Assembly (NCBI RefSeq): GCF_036985505.1
Contig: NZ_BTGQ01000001.1
Location: 744,001-808,000 of the forward strand
Length of the DNA stretch: 64,000 bases
Source: Croceitalea sp947503285
GTDB taxonomy: Bacteria > Bacteroidota > Bacteroidia > Flavobacteriales > Flavobacteriaceae
Reading direction: 5' to 3'
In this document: piece by piece, positions 51,260-60,397 of the stretch
Position numbering within the stretch: position 1 is the first letter of the stretch
Layout of the letters: each line of letters starts with the position of its first letter
Program-made: the position numbers and the translations under genes
Notes under the pieces: model-generated
What the model was told of the DNA's origin: nothing
What the model saw: the letters and a program-made list of their open reading frames with translations, nothing else
The model's database searches: none

Positions 51260-52489
51260 ATGTTAAAATGGTTTTTAGCCTTTTTCGGAATCGTACTGCT
51301 CTTCAATTCTTGTGATACAAAAGACCATCAAGCCTTAACAGCTTTTGGGGTGTATTGTGAAATGGTCGCCAACGATGCCAAACCCGTCGCTTTTCATTAT
51401 CCGATGCAAACCGACGAAGTGAATGCCCTGTGGAATGATTTTGAGGGTATTGCCCAAGACTATGATGTAGCGTTGTACCGCGAGGAAAACCTTCCGAATT
51501 CACTATTATTTCCCGATGATATCGCTAAGGGCAAAGAAGTAGTACTGATTTATAAGGGAAACCGATTGCACCAATATCTGCAGTGGAAAGAGGATGCATT
51601 GGTCATCGAAAGTAAAGATTTCAAAGCCTTAGAGGCCAACTCAAGGCGCTTAGGCCGTCTATTGGGGTATAGCCCAAAAGGAATCAACGAATTACTTCGT
51701 AAAAACTCAGCATACCGCGACCTCACCTCTTTTAAGGTCAAAGAACAAACGACACATTTGTATTATGCTGATTTAGAGGGGGCCATTTCCTTTTACAAAA
51801 ACACTTTGGGCCTTCATCAAAAGGATAGTAGTACATTTCAAATCAGTAGCAAGGGGTATATTCAATTGCATCCCTTTGATGAAAAGCATACCATCAAAGA
51901 CCCAAAGTCAACGGCAATTGCCTTGTTGACCGACGAATTAGCGTCATGGTATGCCCATGTACAGCGTGAGGACATACCTATAAAATACACCTACAAACCT
52001 CGGGTAGGCGGCCCTCATGATGGTTTCGTAGCTATTGACCCAGGAGGCTATTTATTGGAATTTGAACAGTTTAAACAGCACCCTGAAAATGAACTTTTCA
52101 TGGCTGTCCTTTCCACGGTAAGGCCCGTAAAGACCAAAATAGCTGATTTGGACTTCTACGGTACCATTACCTGGACCTATCACAATGATATGCTCAAAAT
52201 GCAACGGTTCTATGAACAAAGGCTGGGTTATGAACTTGTCGCCGATCAAGGTTGGACCAAGATTTATCAAACGACCAACACTACATTCATTGGCTTGGTC
52301 GACGAAAAAAGGGGAATGGAAGATTATGCGGACCAAAAAGCCGTGGAACTCGAATGGAAAGTCTCAAACTTCGTTGGGTTCCGCGATTATGCCAAAAAGT
52401 ACCTTATCCCTTTTATACAAAACGATAGTATACTAGTGGGACCTGAGCGCTATACCTATCGCATCTCCCCAGAAAACCAAGATGAATAA
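51260..52489 (+). CDS. Lipoprotein with VOC (glyoxalase-like) domain
   Basis: A 409-residue protein. The signal ends LLFNSC at about residue 17. Residues 20-155 form a phosphonate-transporter-like or unknown domain (VALYREENLPNSLLF, KEVVLIYKGNRLHQ). Residues about 160-280 carry a VOC repeat (THLYYADLEGAISFYKNTLG, GFVAIDPGGYLLEFEQF with a metal-type Glu), and a second, weaker repeat follows (WTYHNDMLKMQRFYEQRLGY). ATG 51260 is taken because it gives the lipoprotein signal. It forms a pair with the preceding oxidoreductase. Confidence 0.75.
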   Translation: MLKWFLAFFGIVLLFNSCDTKDHQALTAFGVYCEMVANDAKPVAFHYPMQTDEVNALWNDFEGIAQDYDVALYREENLPNSLLFPDDIAKGKEVVLIYKGNRLHQYLQWKEDALVIESKDFKALEANSRRLGRLLGYSPKGINELLRKNSAYRDLTSFKVKEQTTHLYYADLEGAISFYKNTLGLHQKDSSTFQISSKGYIQLHPFDEKHTIKDPKSTAIALLTDELASWYAHVQREDIPIKYTYKPRVGGPHDGFVAIDPGGYLLEFEQFKQHPENELFMAVLSTVRPVKTKIADLDFYGTITWTYHNDMLKMQRFYEQRLGYELVADQGWTKIYQTTNTTFIGLVDEKRGMEDYADQKAVELEWKVSNFVGFRDYAKKYLIPFIQNDSILVGPERYTYRISPENQDE

Positions 52490-52499
52490 AGGAAATAGC

Positions 52500-52994
52500 C
52501 TAATTACTGCGAGTATACAACAAGTGGTCAAGTAGGGTGAAATCGACGCTTAAATCGTCTTTTAACTCATACTTGATGATCAAATCGCCCCAATATTGGC
52601 CGTCTGAAAAATCAGCAACGATCCATTTATGGTTCATTACCTTTATTTTGTTGATCTTAAAATCACTTTCCATACCCTCATACGGTATCAACGGATTATC
52701 GCCCCGGCGCTCGTTGGTTTCCAAAAGCTTATCCTCGATATAACGTGTGGGCTGCTTCAAACTCAAATGGTCATAGTAGGCCAGGGCATCGTCGTTGTTT
52801 TCCAATGAGAAGTACTGCATATCCAAAACCCGCAGTTTTTCTTGCTGTACCGAATCTTTTAGTGCCGATACCTCATCCTGTAGTTTTTCGATTTCCATTT
52901 GATTGGCGTTTTGTATTTTGTTACCATTGACAATCATATACAACGCAATCAACGACACGAAGACAAAGAGGTACAGAAAAATATTCTTTTTCAT
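52500..52994 (-). CDS. Membrane-anchored coiled-coil protein
   Basis: A 164-residue protein with one N-terminal helix (residues 5-23), a coiled coil (ANQMEIEKLQDEVSALKDSV), and a C-terminal soluble domain ending DDLSVDFTLLDHLLYTRS. The domain ends in a small beta-rich part. Function unknown. It follows the MBL-fold hydrolase gene after one base on the same strand and converges with the VOC lipoprotein gene. Confidence 0.7.
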   Translation of the reverse strand: MKKNIFLYLFVFVSLIALYMIVNGNKIQNANQMEIEKLQDEVSALKDSVQQEKLRVLDMQYFSLENNDDALAYYDHLSLKQPTRYIEDKLLETNERRGDNPLIPYEGMESDFKINKIKVMNHKWIVADFSDGQYWGDLIIKYELKDDLSVDFTLLDHLLYTRSN

Positions 52995-52995
52995 T

Positions 52996-53772
52996 TTAAA
53001 TCGTAATTTTCAAATTATCATAGGCCAAAAATACACCTTCGGGCAGTTCTTTTTGAACTTCTTCGTGAAATCCCAAAAGATGGCTAATATGTGTGAAATA
53101 AGTACGCTCAGCCCCTACGCTGTTGGCGAACTCCAACGCCTCTTCCAAATTAAAATGGGAATGGTGCGGTTCGATTCGCAAAGCATTCACCACTAACACC
53201 TTACAGTTTTCAAGTTTTGAAAGTTCTTCTTCTTCAACGCGCTTCACATCGGTCAAATACACAAAATCCCCAATACGATAGCCAAGTACCGGTAATCGAT
53301 TGTGCAGTACTTCAATGGGCGTCACTTTAAGACCTGAAAGTTCGAAAGGCGTATGCTTATCGACCAAATTTATAGCTACTGCCGGAGCTCCCGGGTACCT
53401 GTCGGCATCGGCAAAAATATAATCAAACCGTCTTTTTAAGGCTTTCACCACCCGCTCATGGGCATATATGGGAATGTCACCTTGTCGAAAGAAAAAAGGT
53501 CGTATATCATCGATACCCGCGGTATGGTCTGAATGCTCATGGGTAAATAAAATACCATTCAATTGATCGATAGGATTTCGCAAGAGCTGCTGTCTAAAAT
53601 CGGGGCCGCAATCAATGACATAATTACAATCGGCCCATGAGACCAGAACGGAAACCCGCAGTCGCTTATCCTTTTCATCGGCACTTAAACAAACGGGATG
53701 TCGGCTCCCCAAAATCGGAATTCCCTGAGATGTTCCCGTACCCAAAAAAGTGATTTTCAAACTGCAATCCAT
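52996..53772 (-). CDS. MBL-fold metallohydrolase
   Basis: A 258-residue enzyme of the metallo-beta-lactamase fold. The metal motif THEHSDHTAG is at about residue 79, the first-strand marker FLGTGTSQGIPILG at residue 9, and the second-site His in HHSHFNLEEALEF and TYFTHISHLLG. This arrangement is seen in phosphodiesterase-like members such as PhnP and RNase Z relatives. The substrate is unknown. It starts a two-gene operon and is divergent from the gene at 53849. Confidence 0.88.
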   Translation of the reverse strand: MDCSLKITFLGTGTSQGIPILGSRHPVCLSADEKDKRLRVSVLVSWADCNYVIDCGPDFRQQLLRNPIDQLNGILFTHEHSDHTAGIDDIRPFFFRQGDIPIYAHERVVKALKRRFDYIFADADRYPGAPAVAINLVDKHTPFELSGLKVTPIEVLHNRLPVLGYRIGDFVYLTDVKRVEEEELSKLENCKVLVVNALRIEPHHSHFNLEEALEFANSVGAERTYFTHISHLLGFHEEVQKELPEGVFLAYDNLKITI

Positions 53773-53794
53773 TTAAGTCAAAATTATAACATAT

Positions 53795-53828
53795 TTGTCT
53801 AAAAGATTTTTCTAACTTCTTAACTTTG
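53795..53828 (+). promoter_or_regulatory. Promoter of the conserved gene at 53849
   Basis: TTG (53795-53797), 23 bases, then TAACTTTG (53821-53828). This is at the long end of the normal spacing. The ATG follows 20 bases after the -7 box. Confidence 0.6.
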
Positions 53829-53848
53829 TTAACAACAAAGACATATAC

Positions 53849-55312
53849 ATGGCTCCCTTAGGTACTAAAGTTGGTGGTTTTGAAAACGTACCATCCATAA
53901 AAGCAAAAACCCTTCGTATCAATTTGAATCCGGATATCTACGGAACCTTTGCCGAAATAGGTGCCGGCCAAGAAACGGCCAGGCATTTCTTTAGGTCAGG
54001 GGGGGCCTCTGGCACCATTGCCAAAGCGATGAGCGCCTACGACAAATCGTTCAGTGATGCCATTTATGGGATTGAGGAGGATGGACGCTATGTGACCCAA
54101 GCCCGATTGAAAACAATGTTGCGCCATGAAATGGATTTGGTGGAAAAGCGAATCGACAGAAACAGCAATCCTGATTATTTGTTCTTTTCTTATGCCAATA
54201 CCGTGGCCACCATAGATTTCTCAAAGCGTTACAAAGGGCACGGATGGATAGGCCTACGGTTTCAATTGGATCCGAAACAGAAAGAATACGATGAGATCAT
54301 ACTTCATGTTCGCTTTAAACAAAATGAGGCACGGTTACAGCAAGAAACCCTGGGTATACTTGGTGTTAACCTGATTTACGGGGCCTATTTCAAACACGAT
54401 AGACCGCGAAAGCTCTTGAAATACCTCTATGATCATATCGACAAGGACACCCTTGAGATTGACATGATCAACTTTACCGGGCCCAGTTTTAAAGGTGTCG
54501 ATAACCGTTTAATGAGCCTACAACTTATTAAAAATGACATGACCGATGCCGTGATGTTTGGTCCTGATGGTAATAACCTTTTGCCAGCATCCATTTTATA
54601 CAAGAAGAATATTTTAGCCCTAAGAGGGAGTTTCAGGCCGGTTACCAAGGTAAATATGGACATGTTTCAAAAATCATACGATATTTTCGTGCGCGAACAA
54701 ACCGTAGATTACGACAATACCATCGTCATTTTTGAGATTACACTATCAAATCTGCGGGCATCAGGTGAAATCGATGAACAGGACTTTATGGACAGGGCCG
54801 AGTTACTATGCTCCCTGGGTCATACCGTAATGATCTCGAAATTTCAAGAATATTACAAGCTGGTAGAGTACCTGAACAATTACACCAAGGCACGTATCGG
54901 CTTGACTATGGGGGTCAATAATTTGGTCGATGTCTTTGATGAAAAATACTATCGCCATTTAAGTGGTGGTATTCTAGAGGCCTTTGGTAAACTGTTCTTT
55001 AAAGATTTAAAAGTGTACCTCTACCCCATGAAAGACTCAAATACGGGGCAGATAATGACCAGCAACAATGTTAAGGTGCACCCCCGTATGAAAGAACTGT
55101 ACAAATTCTTTAAGTACAATAATAAGGTCATGGATATCATTGATTACGACCCCGATATCATGGATATCTTCTCTAGGGAAGTATTAAAGCGCATTACCAA
55201 TGGCGAAGAAGGTTGGGAAGAAATGTTGCCCGAAGGTATTGCCGAAGTCATTAAAGAAAAAAAGCTGTTTGTTCGCAAGCAAATTGAGGCAGAAGAAGTT
55301 GAAGAGGAGTAA
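53849..55312 (+). CDS. Conserved cytoplasmic protein of unknown function, 487 residues
   Basis: A long soluble protein with no signal peptide and no barrel character. It contains IYGTFAEIGAGQETARHFFR, HVRFKQNEARLQQETLGILG, NFTGPSFKGVDNRLMSLQ and a very charged tail (EAEEVEEE). I recall that this family is common in Bacteroidota and is often labelled a TonB-dependent receptor by mistake; nothing in the sequence supports that. Possible nucleotide- or metal-binding residues cannot be assigned. A good promoter precedes it and a bidirectional terminator follows. Confidence 0.75.
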   Translation: MAPLGTKVGGFENVPSIKAKTLRINLNPDIYGTFAEIGAGQETARHFFRSGGASGTIAKAMSAYDKSFSDAIYGIEEDGRYVTQARLKTMLRHEMDLVEKRIDRNSNPDYLFFSYANTVATIDFSKRYKGHGWIGLRFQLDPKQKEYDEIILHVRFKQNEARLQQETLGILGVNLIYGAYFKHDRPRKLLKYLYDHIDKDTLEIDMINFTGPSFKGVDNRLMSLQLIKNDMTDAVMFGPDGNNLLPASILYKKNILALRGSFRPVTKVNMDMFQKSYDIFVREQTVDYDNTIVIFEITLSNLRASGEIDEQDFMDRAELLCSLGHTVMISKFQEYYKLVEYLNNYTKARIGLTMGVNNLVDVFDEKYYRHLSGGILEAFGKLFFKDLKVYLYPMKDSNTGQIMTSNNVKVHPRMKELYKFFKYNNKVMDIIDYDPDIMDIFSREVLKRITNGEEGWEEMLPEGIAEVIKEKKLFVRKQIEAEEVEEE

Positions 55313-55318
55313 AGGAAA

Positions 55319-55352
55319 AATAGGACCAAATAATTTTGTATTTGATCCTATT
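55319..55352. terminator. Bidirectional terminator
   Basis: AATAGGACCAAATA (55319-55332) and TATTTGATCCTATT (55339-55352) pair over 14 bases with one mismatch. It separates the convergent genes at 53849 and 55370. Confidence 0.75.
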
Positions 55353-55369
55353 AGGGTGATTTTTTGAGA

Positions 55370-55825
55370 CTACGCCTCAAGAATCTGCGCAGCATGGTCT
55401 TTGGTCTTTACTTTTGAAATAACCCGCTCAACGACACCTTCTCCATTCACGATAAACGTAGTACGATGCAAGCCGTCATAGCTCTTGCCCATGAATTTTT
55501 TTGGTCCCCAGACACCAAAGGCATCAATGACCGTATGGTCTTCATCGGCCAATAGCGGAAACTGGAACTCGTATTTATTTTTAAAATTAGTCTGTTTTTT
55601 TTCAGAATCTTCGCTAACGCCCAAAATATGGTACCCCTGCGCTTGCAGCTCGGCATAATTATCACGTAGATTACATGCTTCGGCCGTACAACCCGGAGTA
55701 TTGGCACGTGGATAGAAAAAAACAACAAGCTTTTTACCACGATAATCAGATAAATTTATAGTGTTTCCATCTTGGTCTTTTGATGAAAATTCAGGTACTT
55801 TATCGCCTTCTTTTAAAGTATTCAT
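55370..55825 (-). CDS. bcp: Bcp-type thioredoxin-dependent peroxiredoxin
   Basis: A 151-residue peroxide-reducing enzyme of the BCP/PrxQ group. The start NTLKEGDKVPEFSSKDQDG, the active-site block YPRANTPGCTAEACNLRD with peroxidatic and resolving Cys five residues apart, and the end GVVERVISKVKTKDHAAQI all fit. ATG 55825 is preferred over an in-frame codon at 55870, which would overlap the divergent nth promoter. Cytoplasmic. Confidence 0.93.
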   Translation of the reverse strand: MNTLKEGDKVPEFSSKDQDGNTINLSDYRGKKLVVFFYPRANTPGCTAEACNLRDNYAELQAQGYHILGVSEDSEKKQTNFKNKYEFQFPLLADEDHTVIDAFGVWGPKKFMGKSYDGLHRTTFIVNGEGVVERVISKVKTKDHAAQILEA

Positions 55826-55874
55826 ATCAAAATTATTTTTGTTTAAAATATTTTTGATAAAATTAAACAAAAAA

Positions 55875-56540
55875 ATGACAAAACAGGATAAGGTTGCCTT
55901 TACGATTCAAACTTTACAAGAACTTTATCCGACTATTCCAGTTCCTCTAGACCACCAAGACCCCTACACCTTATTGATAGCGGTATTGTTATCCGCACAA
56001 AGTACCGATGTAAGGGTAAACAAAATAACCCCCCTACTTTTTGAACGGGCCGATAATCCTTACGACATGGTCAAATTGACTGTTGAAGAAATCAGGGAAA
56101 TTATAAAACCCGTTGGCTTATCGCCCATGAAATCAAAAGGAATACACGGTCTTTCTAAAATTTTGATTGAAAAATATAATGGAGTGGTCCCTCAAGAGAT
56201 GGAACTGTTGGAAGAACTACCTGCCGTCGGACATAAAACGGCCAGTGTGGTAGTTTCACAGGCGTTTGGAATTCCGGCGTTTCCTGTAGATACCCATATT
56301 CACCGGTTATTGTACCGATGGGGTTTTAGTAATGGAAAAAATGTGGTACAAACTGAAAAAGATGCCAAACGACTCTTTCCGAAAGCACTTTGGAATGATT
56401 TGCATCTTCAAATCATTTGGTATGGCAGGGAATATTCACCGGCCCGGGGATGGAATTTGGAAAAAGACATCATCACGAAGACTATTGGCAGAAAATCGGT
56501 ATTGAACGACTATTATAAAACTAAAAAAACCGCTAAATAG
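55875..56540 (+). CDS. nth: Endonuclease III, lacking the iron-sulfur cysteines
   Basis: A 221-residue base-excision repair glycosylase and AP lyase. The helix-hairpin-helix LEELPAVGHKTASVV with the catalytic Lys and VDTHIHRLLYRWG with the catalytic Asp are intact. The C-terminal C-x6-C-x2-C-x5-C cluster region of the family is replaced by REYSPARGWNLEKDIITKT, and the whole protein has no Cys. Loss of the cluster is unusual for EndoIII, though I recall similar sequences in other flavobacteria. ATG 55875 is the start; the stop lies inside a terminator. Confidence 0.9.
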   Translation: MTKQDKVAFTIQTLQELYPTIPVPLDHQDPYTLLIAVLLSAQSTDVRVNKITPLLFERADNPYDMVKLTVEEIREIIKPVGLSPMKSKGIHGLSKILIEKYNGVVPQEMELLEELPAVGHKTASVVVSQAFGIPAFPVDTHIHRLLYRWGFSNGKNVVQTEKDAKRLFPKALWNDLHLQIIWYGREYSPARGWNLEKDIITKTIGRKSVLNDYYKTKKTAK

Positions 56541-56551
56541 CGGTTTTTTTA
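56529..56551 (+). terminator. Terminator of nth
   Basis: ACCGCTA (56529-56535) and TAGCGGT (56538-56544) form a stem followed by a T-run. The nth stop codon TAG lies within the second arm. Confidence 0.85.
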
Positions 56552-56569
56552 ATTCATTGAATCCGAGGT

Positions 56570-56713
56570 TTAGTTCAAAACCGTTTCGAATTTCATGTTG
56601 TTACAATCAATGACCTTCATTGACTTAGAGAATGCGAGCAAAAACGAGACTGTCTCAGGTCTAGCCTTTGTGATTCTACAAATTTTTTGTTCTTCAGAGT
56701 AAATTTCTTCCAT
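56570..56713 (-). CDS. Small conserved protein, 47 residues
   Basis: ATG 56713 to TAA 56570. The sequence begins MEEIYSEEQKICRITKARP and continues ETVSFLLAFSKSMKVIDC and a short end. This reads like a soluble helical protein. I recall a similar short protein near the nth gene in flavobacteria, which supports a real gene. It lies downstream of the sigma factor gene on the same strand, so it may be part of that transcript. Function unknown. Confidence 0.6.
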   Translation of the reverse strand: MEEIYSEEQKICRITKARPETVSFLLAFSKSMKVIDCNNMKFETVLN

Positions 56714-56785
56714 ATTCTAGCATTAATGTTATGATAGGATAACGCCAGTAAAATGGAAATATTGCTCCGTTCGACCTAATGCAGA

Positions 56786-57367
56786 TTAATTCGTTAAAAC
56801 GATATTATGTTTGTCAACGATTTTTCTTAGGTTGATCAAAGCGTAGCGCATACGGCCTAGGGCAGTATTGATGCTGACACCGGTGTTTTCAGATATTTCT
56901 TTAAAGCTCATATCCTTATAGATACGCATCATCAAAACTTCACGCTGGTCATCTGGTAGTTCGTCAATCAATAAGGTCAAATCACTATCGATTTGGTCTT
57001 TGATCAGCTGCTTTTCGGCATTCAACTTATCATCTTTGATAACCGAAAAAATATTGAAGTCATCATTACCTTCGAACTTTGGCATTCTTTTGTTCTTACG
57101 AAAATGGTCGATAATCAAGTTGTGCGCAATTCGCATGACCCAAGGTAAAAATTTGCCCTCTTCATTGTAAGAACCCCTTTTTAGGGTCTTGATGACCTTG
57201 ATAAAAGTATCTTGAAAAATATCTTCGGTAATATCCCGATCCAGAACTTTGGAATAAATAAAGCTGGTAATTCTTTGGTTGTGTCGGTTAATTAAGACTT
57301 CAAGGGCTTTTTCGTCTCCTGCAACATAATTGCTTACCAATATCGAGTCGTCGATTTGTAGTTCCAT
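56786..57367 (-). CDS. ECF-type sigma factor
   Basis: A 193-residue RNA polymerase sigma factor. Region 2 has EDIFQDTFIKVIKTL and LPWVMRIAHNLIIDHFRK, region 4 has LPDDQREVLMMRIYKDMSF and EISENTGVSINTALGRMRYAL. There is no anti-sigma gene beside it; a 47-residue gene follows instead. It is divergent from uvrA, with both promoters in a 250-base gap. The signal it responds to cannot be read from the sequence. Confidence 0.92.
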   Translation of the reverse strand: MELQIDDSILVSNYVAGDEKALEVLINRHNQRITSFIYSKVLDRDITEDIFQDTFIKVIKTLKRGSYNEEGKFLPWVMRIAHNLIIDHFRKNKRMPKFEGNDDFNIFSVIKDDKLNAEKQLIKDQIDSDLTLLIDELPDDQREVLMMRIYKDMSFKEISENTGVSINTALGRMRYALINLRKIVDKHNIVLTN

Positions 57368-57488
57368 ACAAATTACTTTTTGGTTAAAATTAGCGCCAGA
57401 CCACCAAGGGTTTGGACTTTGAGTTATTAGTATAATTTTAAAAAAGTAATTATTTCTGTATAGGCCTATCAGGATTTTAATTACACAC

Positions 57489-57496
57489 CAAATATA
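57489..57496 (-). promoter_or_regulatory. Putative -7 box for the sigma factor gene
   Basis: TATATTTG on the minus strand. It is 121 bases before the ATG, so the leader would be long. No TTG at normal spacing. Confidence 0.3.
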
Positions 57497-57588
57497 GTTA
57501 CAAGGGGCTCCTCATGAAAAACTATGTTGTGATATGCGTTATTTTAGATGTCAAAGTTAACAATATAGACATTAAGTACAATCAATTG

Positions 57589-57596
57589 TATCTTTG
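57589..57596 (+). promoter_or_regulatory. Putative -7 box for uvrA
   Basis: TATCTTTG, 18 bases before ATG 57615. A TTG in-frame start at 57594 lies inside this box, which argues against it as the start codon. Confidence 0.4.
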
Positions 57597-57614
57597 TTGC
57601 TTAAATATACGCAA

Positions 57615-60392
57615 ATGCCCACTGTTTTAGACGTTGACCCCAAGAAAAACATCATCATAAAGGGTGCCAAACTTCATAATCTCAAAAATATTGACGTCGT
57701 TATACCCCGAAACAAGTTGGTCGTCATCACCGGATTATCCGGATCCGGAAAGTCGAGCCTTGCTTTTGACACCCTATATGCAGAAGGTCAACGTAGGTAT
57801 GTGGAAAGCCTCTCGTCTTACGCGCGACAATTTCTAGGGAAGCTCGATAAACCTAAAGTAGACTATATCAAGGGCATTGCCCCTGCCATTGCCATTGAGC
57901 AAAAGGTAAATTCCACAAATCCCCGTTCGACTGTTGGCACGACTACTGAGGTTTACGATTACCTCAAGTTGTTGTTCGCCCGTATTGGCAAGACCATCTC
58001 CCCCATTTCGGGCGAAGAGGTCAAAAAGAACACGGTCACCGATGTGGTCAATTATGTAAAGAACTTTAAAGAAGGTACAAAATTGCTCTTACTGGCCCCT
58101 ATACATATAAAAGAAGATAGGGATGCCCTAAAATCGTTACAACTATTCTCAAAACAAGGTTACGCACGTATCAAATATAACGGGGAGATCATGCGTATCG
58201 ATCAAGTACCCGAGACTATCGGAAAGCAATTTGATTTGGTGGTGGATAGGATCGTAGTTAAAACGGACGAAGATTTTTTGAACCGATTGGGTAATGCGGT
58301 CGACAATGCCTTTTTCGAGGGAAAGGGAAATTGTGCCATTGAGGAATTGGATACGAAAACGCAACGGCTATTCAGCAATCAGTTTGAATTGGATGGTATG
58401 AAGTTTCTAGAACCCAACGTACACCTTTTCAGTTTCAATAACCCCTATGGCGCTTGCCCGAAATGTGAAGGTTATGGGGATGTCATCGGTATCGACCCCG
58501 ATTTGGTCGTGCCCAATACGGCACTTTCGGTGTATGAAGAGGCCATATTCCCATGGCGTGGCGAAAGTATGGGCTGGTATCGCGAACAACTGGTGAACTC
58601 CGCCTATAAATTTGATTTCCCCATACACAAGCCTTGGTTCGAACTTTCTGAAGACCAAAAATCGGTGGTTTGGAATGGTAATGACCATTTTATAGGTATC
58701 CATAAGTTCTTTGAACAGTTAGAAGAGAAAAGTTATAAAATCCAAAATCGGGTAATGCTTTCGCGTTATCGCGGTAAGACCAAATGTTCCCTTTGCAATG
58801 GAAAAAGGTTACGAAAGGAAGCTGATTACGTAAAAGTAAATGGTAAGTCCATTTCTGATATTATTGAATTGCCGATAAAAGATTTGGTCGTCTTCTTTGC
58901 AGAAATGCAACTATCAGAACATGACACCCACATTGCAAAACGCTTGCTAAAGGAAATCAACACGCGATTGGATTTTTTGAATAAGGTAGGGTTGAACTAT
59001 CTCACTTTGAACCGTAAATCAAATACCCTATCAGGTGGGGAAAGCCAGCGTATCAACTTGGCGACATCACTGGGCAGTAGTTTGGTCGGTTCGATGTACA
59101 TCTTGGATGAACCGAGTATCGGCCTACACCCCAAGGATACGGAAAACTTGATCGAAGTGTTAAAATCGTTACGGGACCTGGGCAATACCGTTATTGTAGT
59201 GGAACACGATGAAGATATTATGAAAGCGGCAGACGAAGTTATCGACATTGGCCCAGAGGCGGGCACCCTAGGGGGCAAGGTCGTCGCGACGGGGCCAATG
59301 AAAGCCATACTACAATCAGATTCGTTGACCGCATCTTATTTGAACGGAGCGATGGAGATAGCGGTACCGAAAGAAAGGCGTAATTCTAAAAACTATATTC
59401 AAATTGTCGGTGCCCGTGAAAACAACTTGAAAAATATTGATGTTACTTTTCCTTTGAACATGCTGACCGTGGTTACTGGGGTTTCCGGTAGCGGTAAGAG
59501 TACTTTGGTCAAAAAAATACTCTATCCTTCGATATTAAAGGAAGTGGGCGGTTATGGTGAAAAGGCTGGCCAATTCACAAAAGTAGATGGCAAGTATGCC
59601 CAAATCAAGCATGTGGAATTTGTGGACCAGAACCCGATTGGCCGGTCCTCTCGTTCCAATCCCGTAACCTATATCAAGGCCTATGATGATATTCGGGCCT
59701 TGTTTGCGACCCAAAAGCTAAGTAAACTTCGTGGCTACCAGGCCAAACACTTTTCATTCAATGTCGATGGTGGGCGCTGTGAAAAGTGTAAGGGTGAAGG
59801 TGAAATCACTGTAGAAATGCAATTTATGGCCGATGTACACCTCGAATGTGATGTTTGTGATGGCAGACGCTTTAAAAGAGAGGTTTTGGAAGTAAAGTTT
59901 GAGGGTAAAAGTATCAATGATATTCTCAATTTGACCATTGATGAGGCCATTGCCCACTTTGAAACCCACAAACAAAATAAGATCGTAAACAAGTTACAAC
60001 CCTTGCAAGATGTCGGCCTAGGCTATGTAACCTTGGGGCAAAGCTCTTCGACACTCTCTGGTGGTGAGGCACAACGTATTAAACTAGCTTCTTTTTTGGT
60101 CAAAGGAAATACCAAGGAAAAAGCCCTGTTTATCTTTGATGAACCCACTACAGGACTTCATTTTCACGACATCAAGAAACTCTTGAAGTCTTTTGACGAA
60201 TTATTGGCCAAAGGGCACTCCATTGTTGTCATCGAACACAATATTGAACTGATCAAATGTGCGGATTATATCATTGACCTTGGCCCTGAAGGTGGTGTAA
60301 ATGGGGGTTATCTACTAGCGGAAGGTACTCCTGAAGAAATCGTAAAAAGTAAGGAGTCATTTACGGCGAAGTATTTAGCGGAGAAGATTTAG
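57615..60392 (+). CDS. uvrA: UvrABC excinuclease subunit A
   Basis: A 925-residue damage-recognition ATPase. Two ABC modules are seen: Walker A GLSGSGKSSLAFDTLYAEGQ and GVSGSGKSTLVKKIL, signatures LSGGESQRINLATSLGS and LSGGEAQRIKLASFL. Zinc modules are CPKCEGYGD with CSLCNGKRLR, and CEKCKGEGE with CDVCDGRRF. Length is normal. The C-terminus EEIVKSKESFTAKYLAEKI is relevant because a second copy of this tail lies 380 bases further on. Confidence 0.95.
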   Translation: MPTVLDVDPKKNIIIKGAKLHNLKNIDVVIPRNKLVVITGLSGSGKSSLAFDTLYAEGQRRYVESLSSYARQFLGKLDKPKVDYIKGIAPAIAIEQKVNSTNPRSTVGTTTEVYDYLKLLFARIGKTISPISGEEVKKNTVTDVVNYVKNFKEGTKLLLLAPIHIKEDRDALKSLQLFSKQGYARIKYNGEIMRIDQVPETIGKQFDLVVDRIVVKTDEDFLNRLGNAVDNAFFEGKGNCAIEELDTKTQRLFSNQFELDGMKFLEPNVHLFSFNNPYGACPKCEGYGDVIGIDPDLVVPNTALSVYEEAIFPWRGESMGWYREQLVNSAYKFDFPIHKPWFELSEDQKSVVWNGNDHFIGIHKFFEQLEEKSYKIQNRVMLSRYRGKTKCSLCNGKRLRKEADYVKVNGKSISDIIELPIKDLVVFFAEMQLSEHDTHIAKRLLKEINTRLDFLNKVGLNYLTLNRKSNTLSGGESQRINLATSLGSSLVGSMYILDEPSIGLHPKDTENLIEVLKSLRDLGNTVIVVEHDEDIMKAADEVIDIGPEAGTLGGKVVATGPMKAILQSDSLTASYLNGAMEIAVPKERRNSKNYIQIVGARENNLKNIDVTFPLNMLTVVTGVSGSGKSTLVKKILYPSILKEVGGYGEKAGQFTKVDGKYAQIKHVEFVDQNPIGRSSRSNPVTYIKAYDDIRALFATQKLSKLRGYQAKHFSFNVDGGRCEKCKGEGEITVEMQFMADVHLECDVCDGRRFKREVLEVKFEGKSINDILNLTIDEAIAHFETHKQNKIVNKLQPLQDVGLGYVTLGQSSSTLSGGEAQRIKLASFLVKGNTKEKALFIFDEPTTGLHFHDIKKLLKSFDELLAKGHSIVVIEHNIELIKCADYIIDLGPEGGVNGGYLLAEGTPEEIVKSKESFTAKYLAEKI

Positions 60393-60397
60393 CTGCG

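Noticed and set aside
53849..55312. TonB-dependent receptor
   Set aside because: No signal peptide, plug domain or barrel strands; the protein is soluble and charged.
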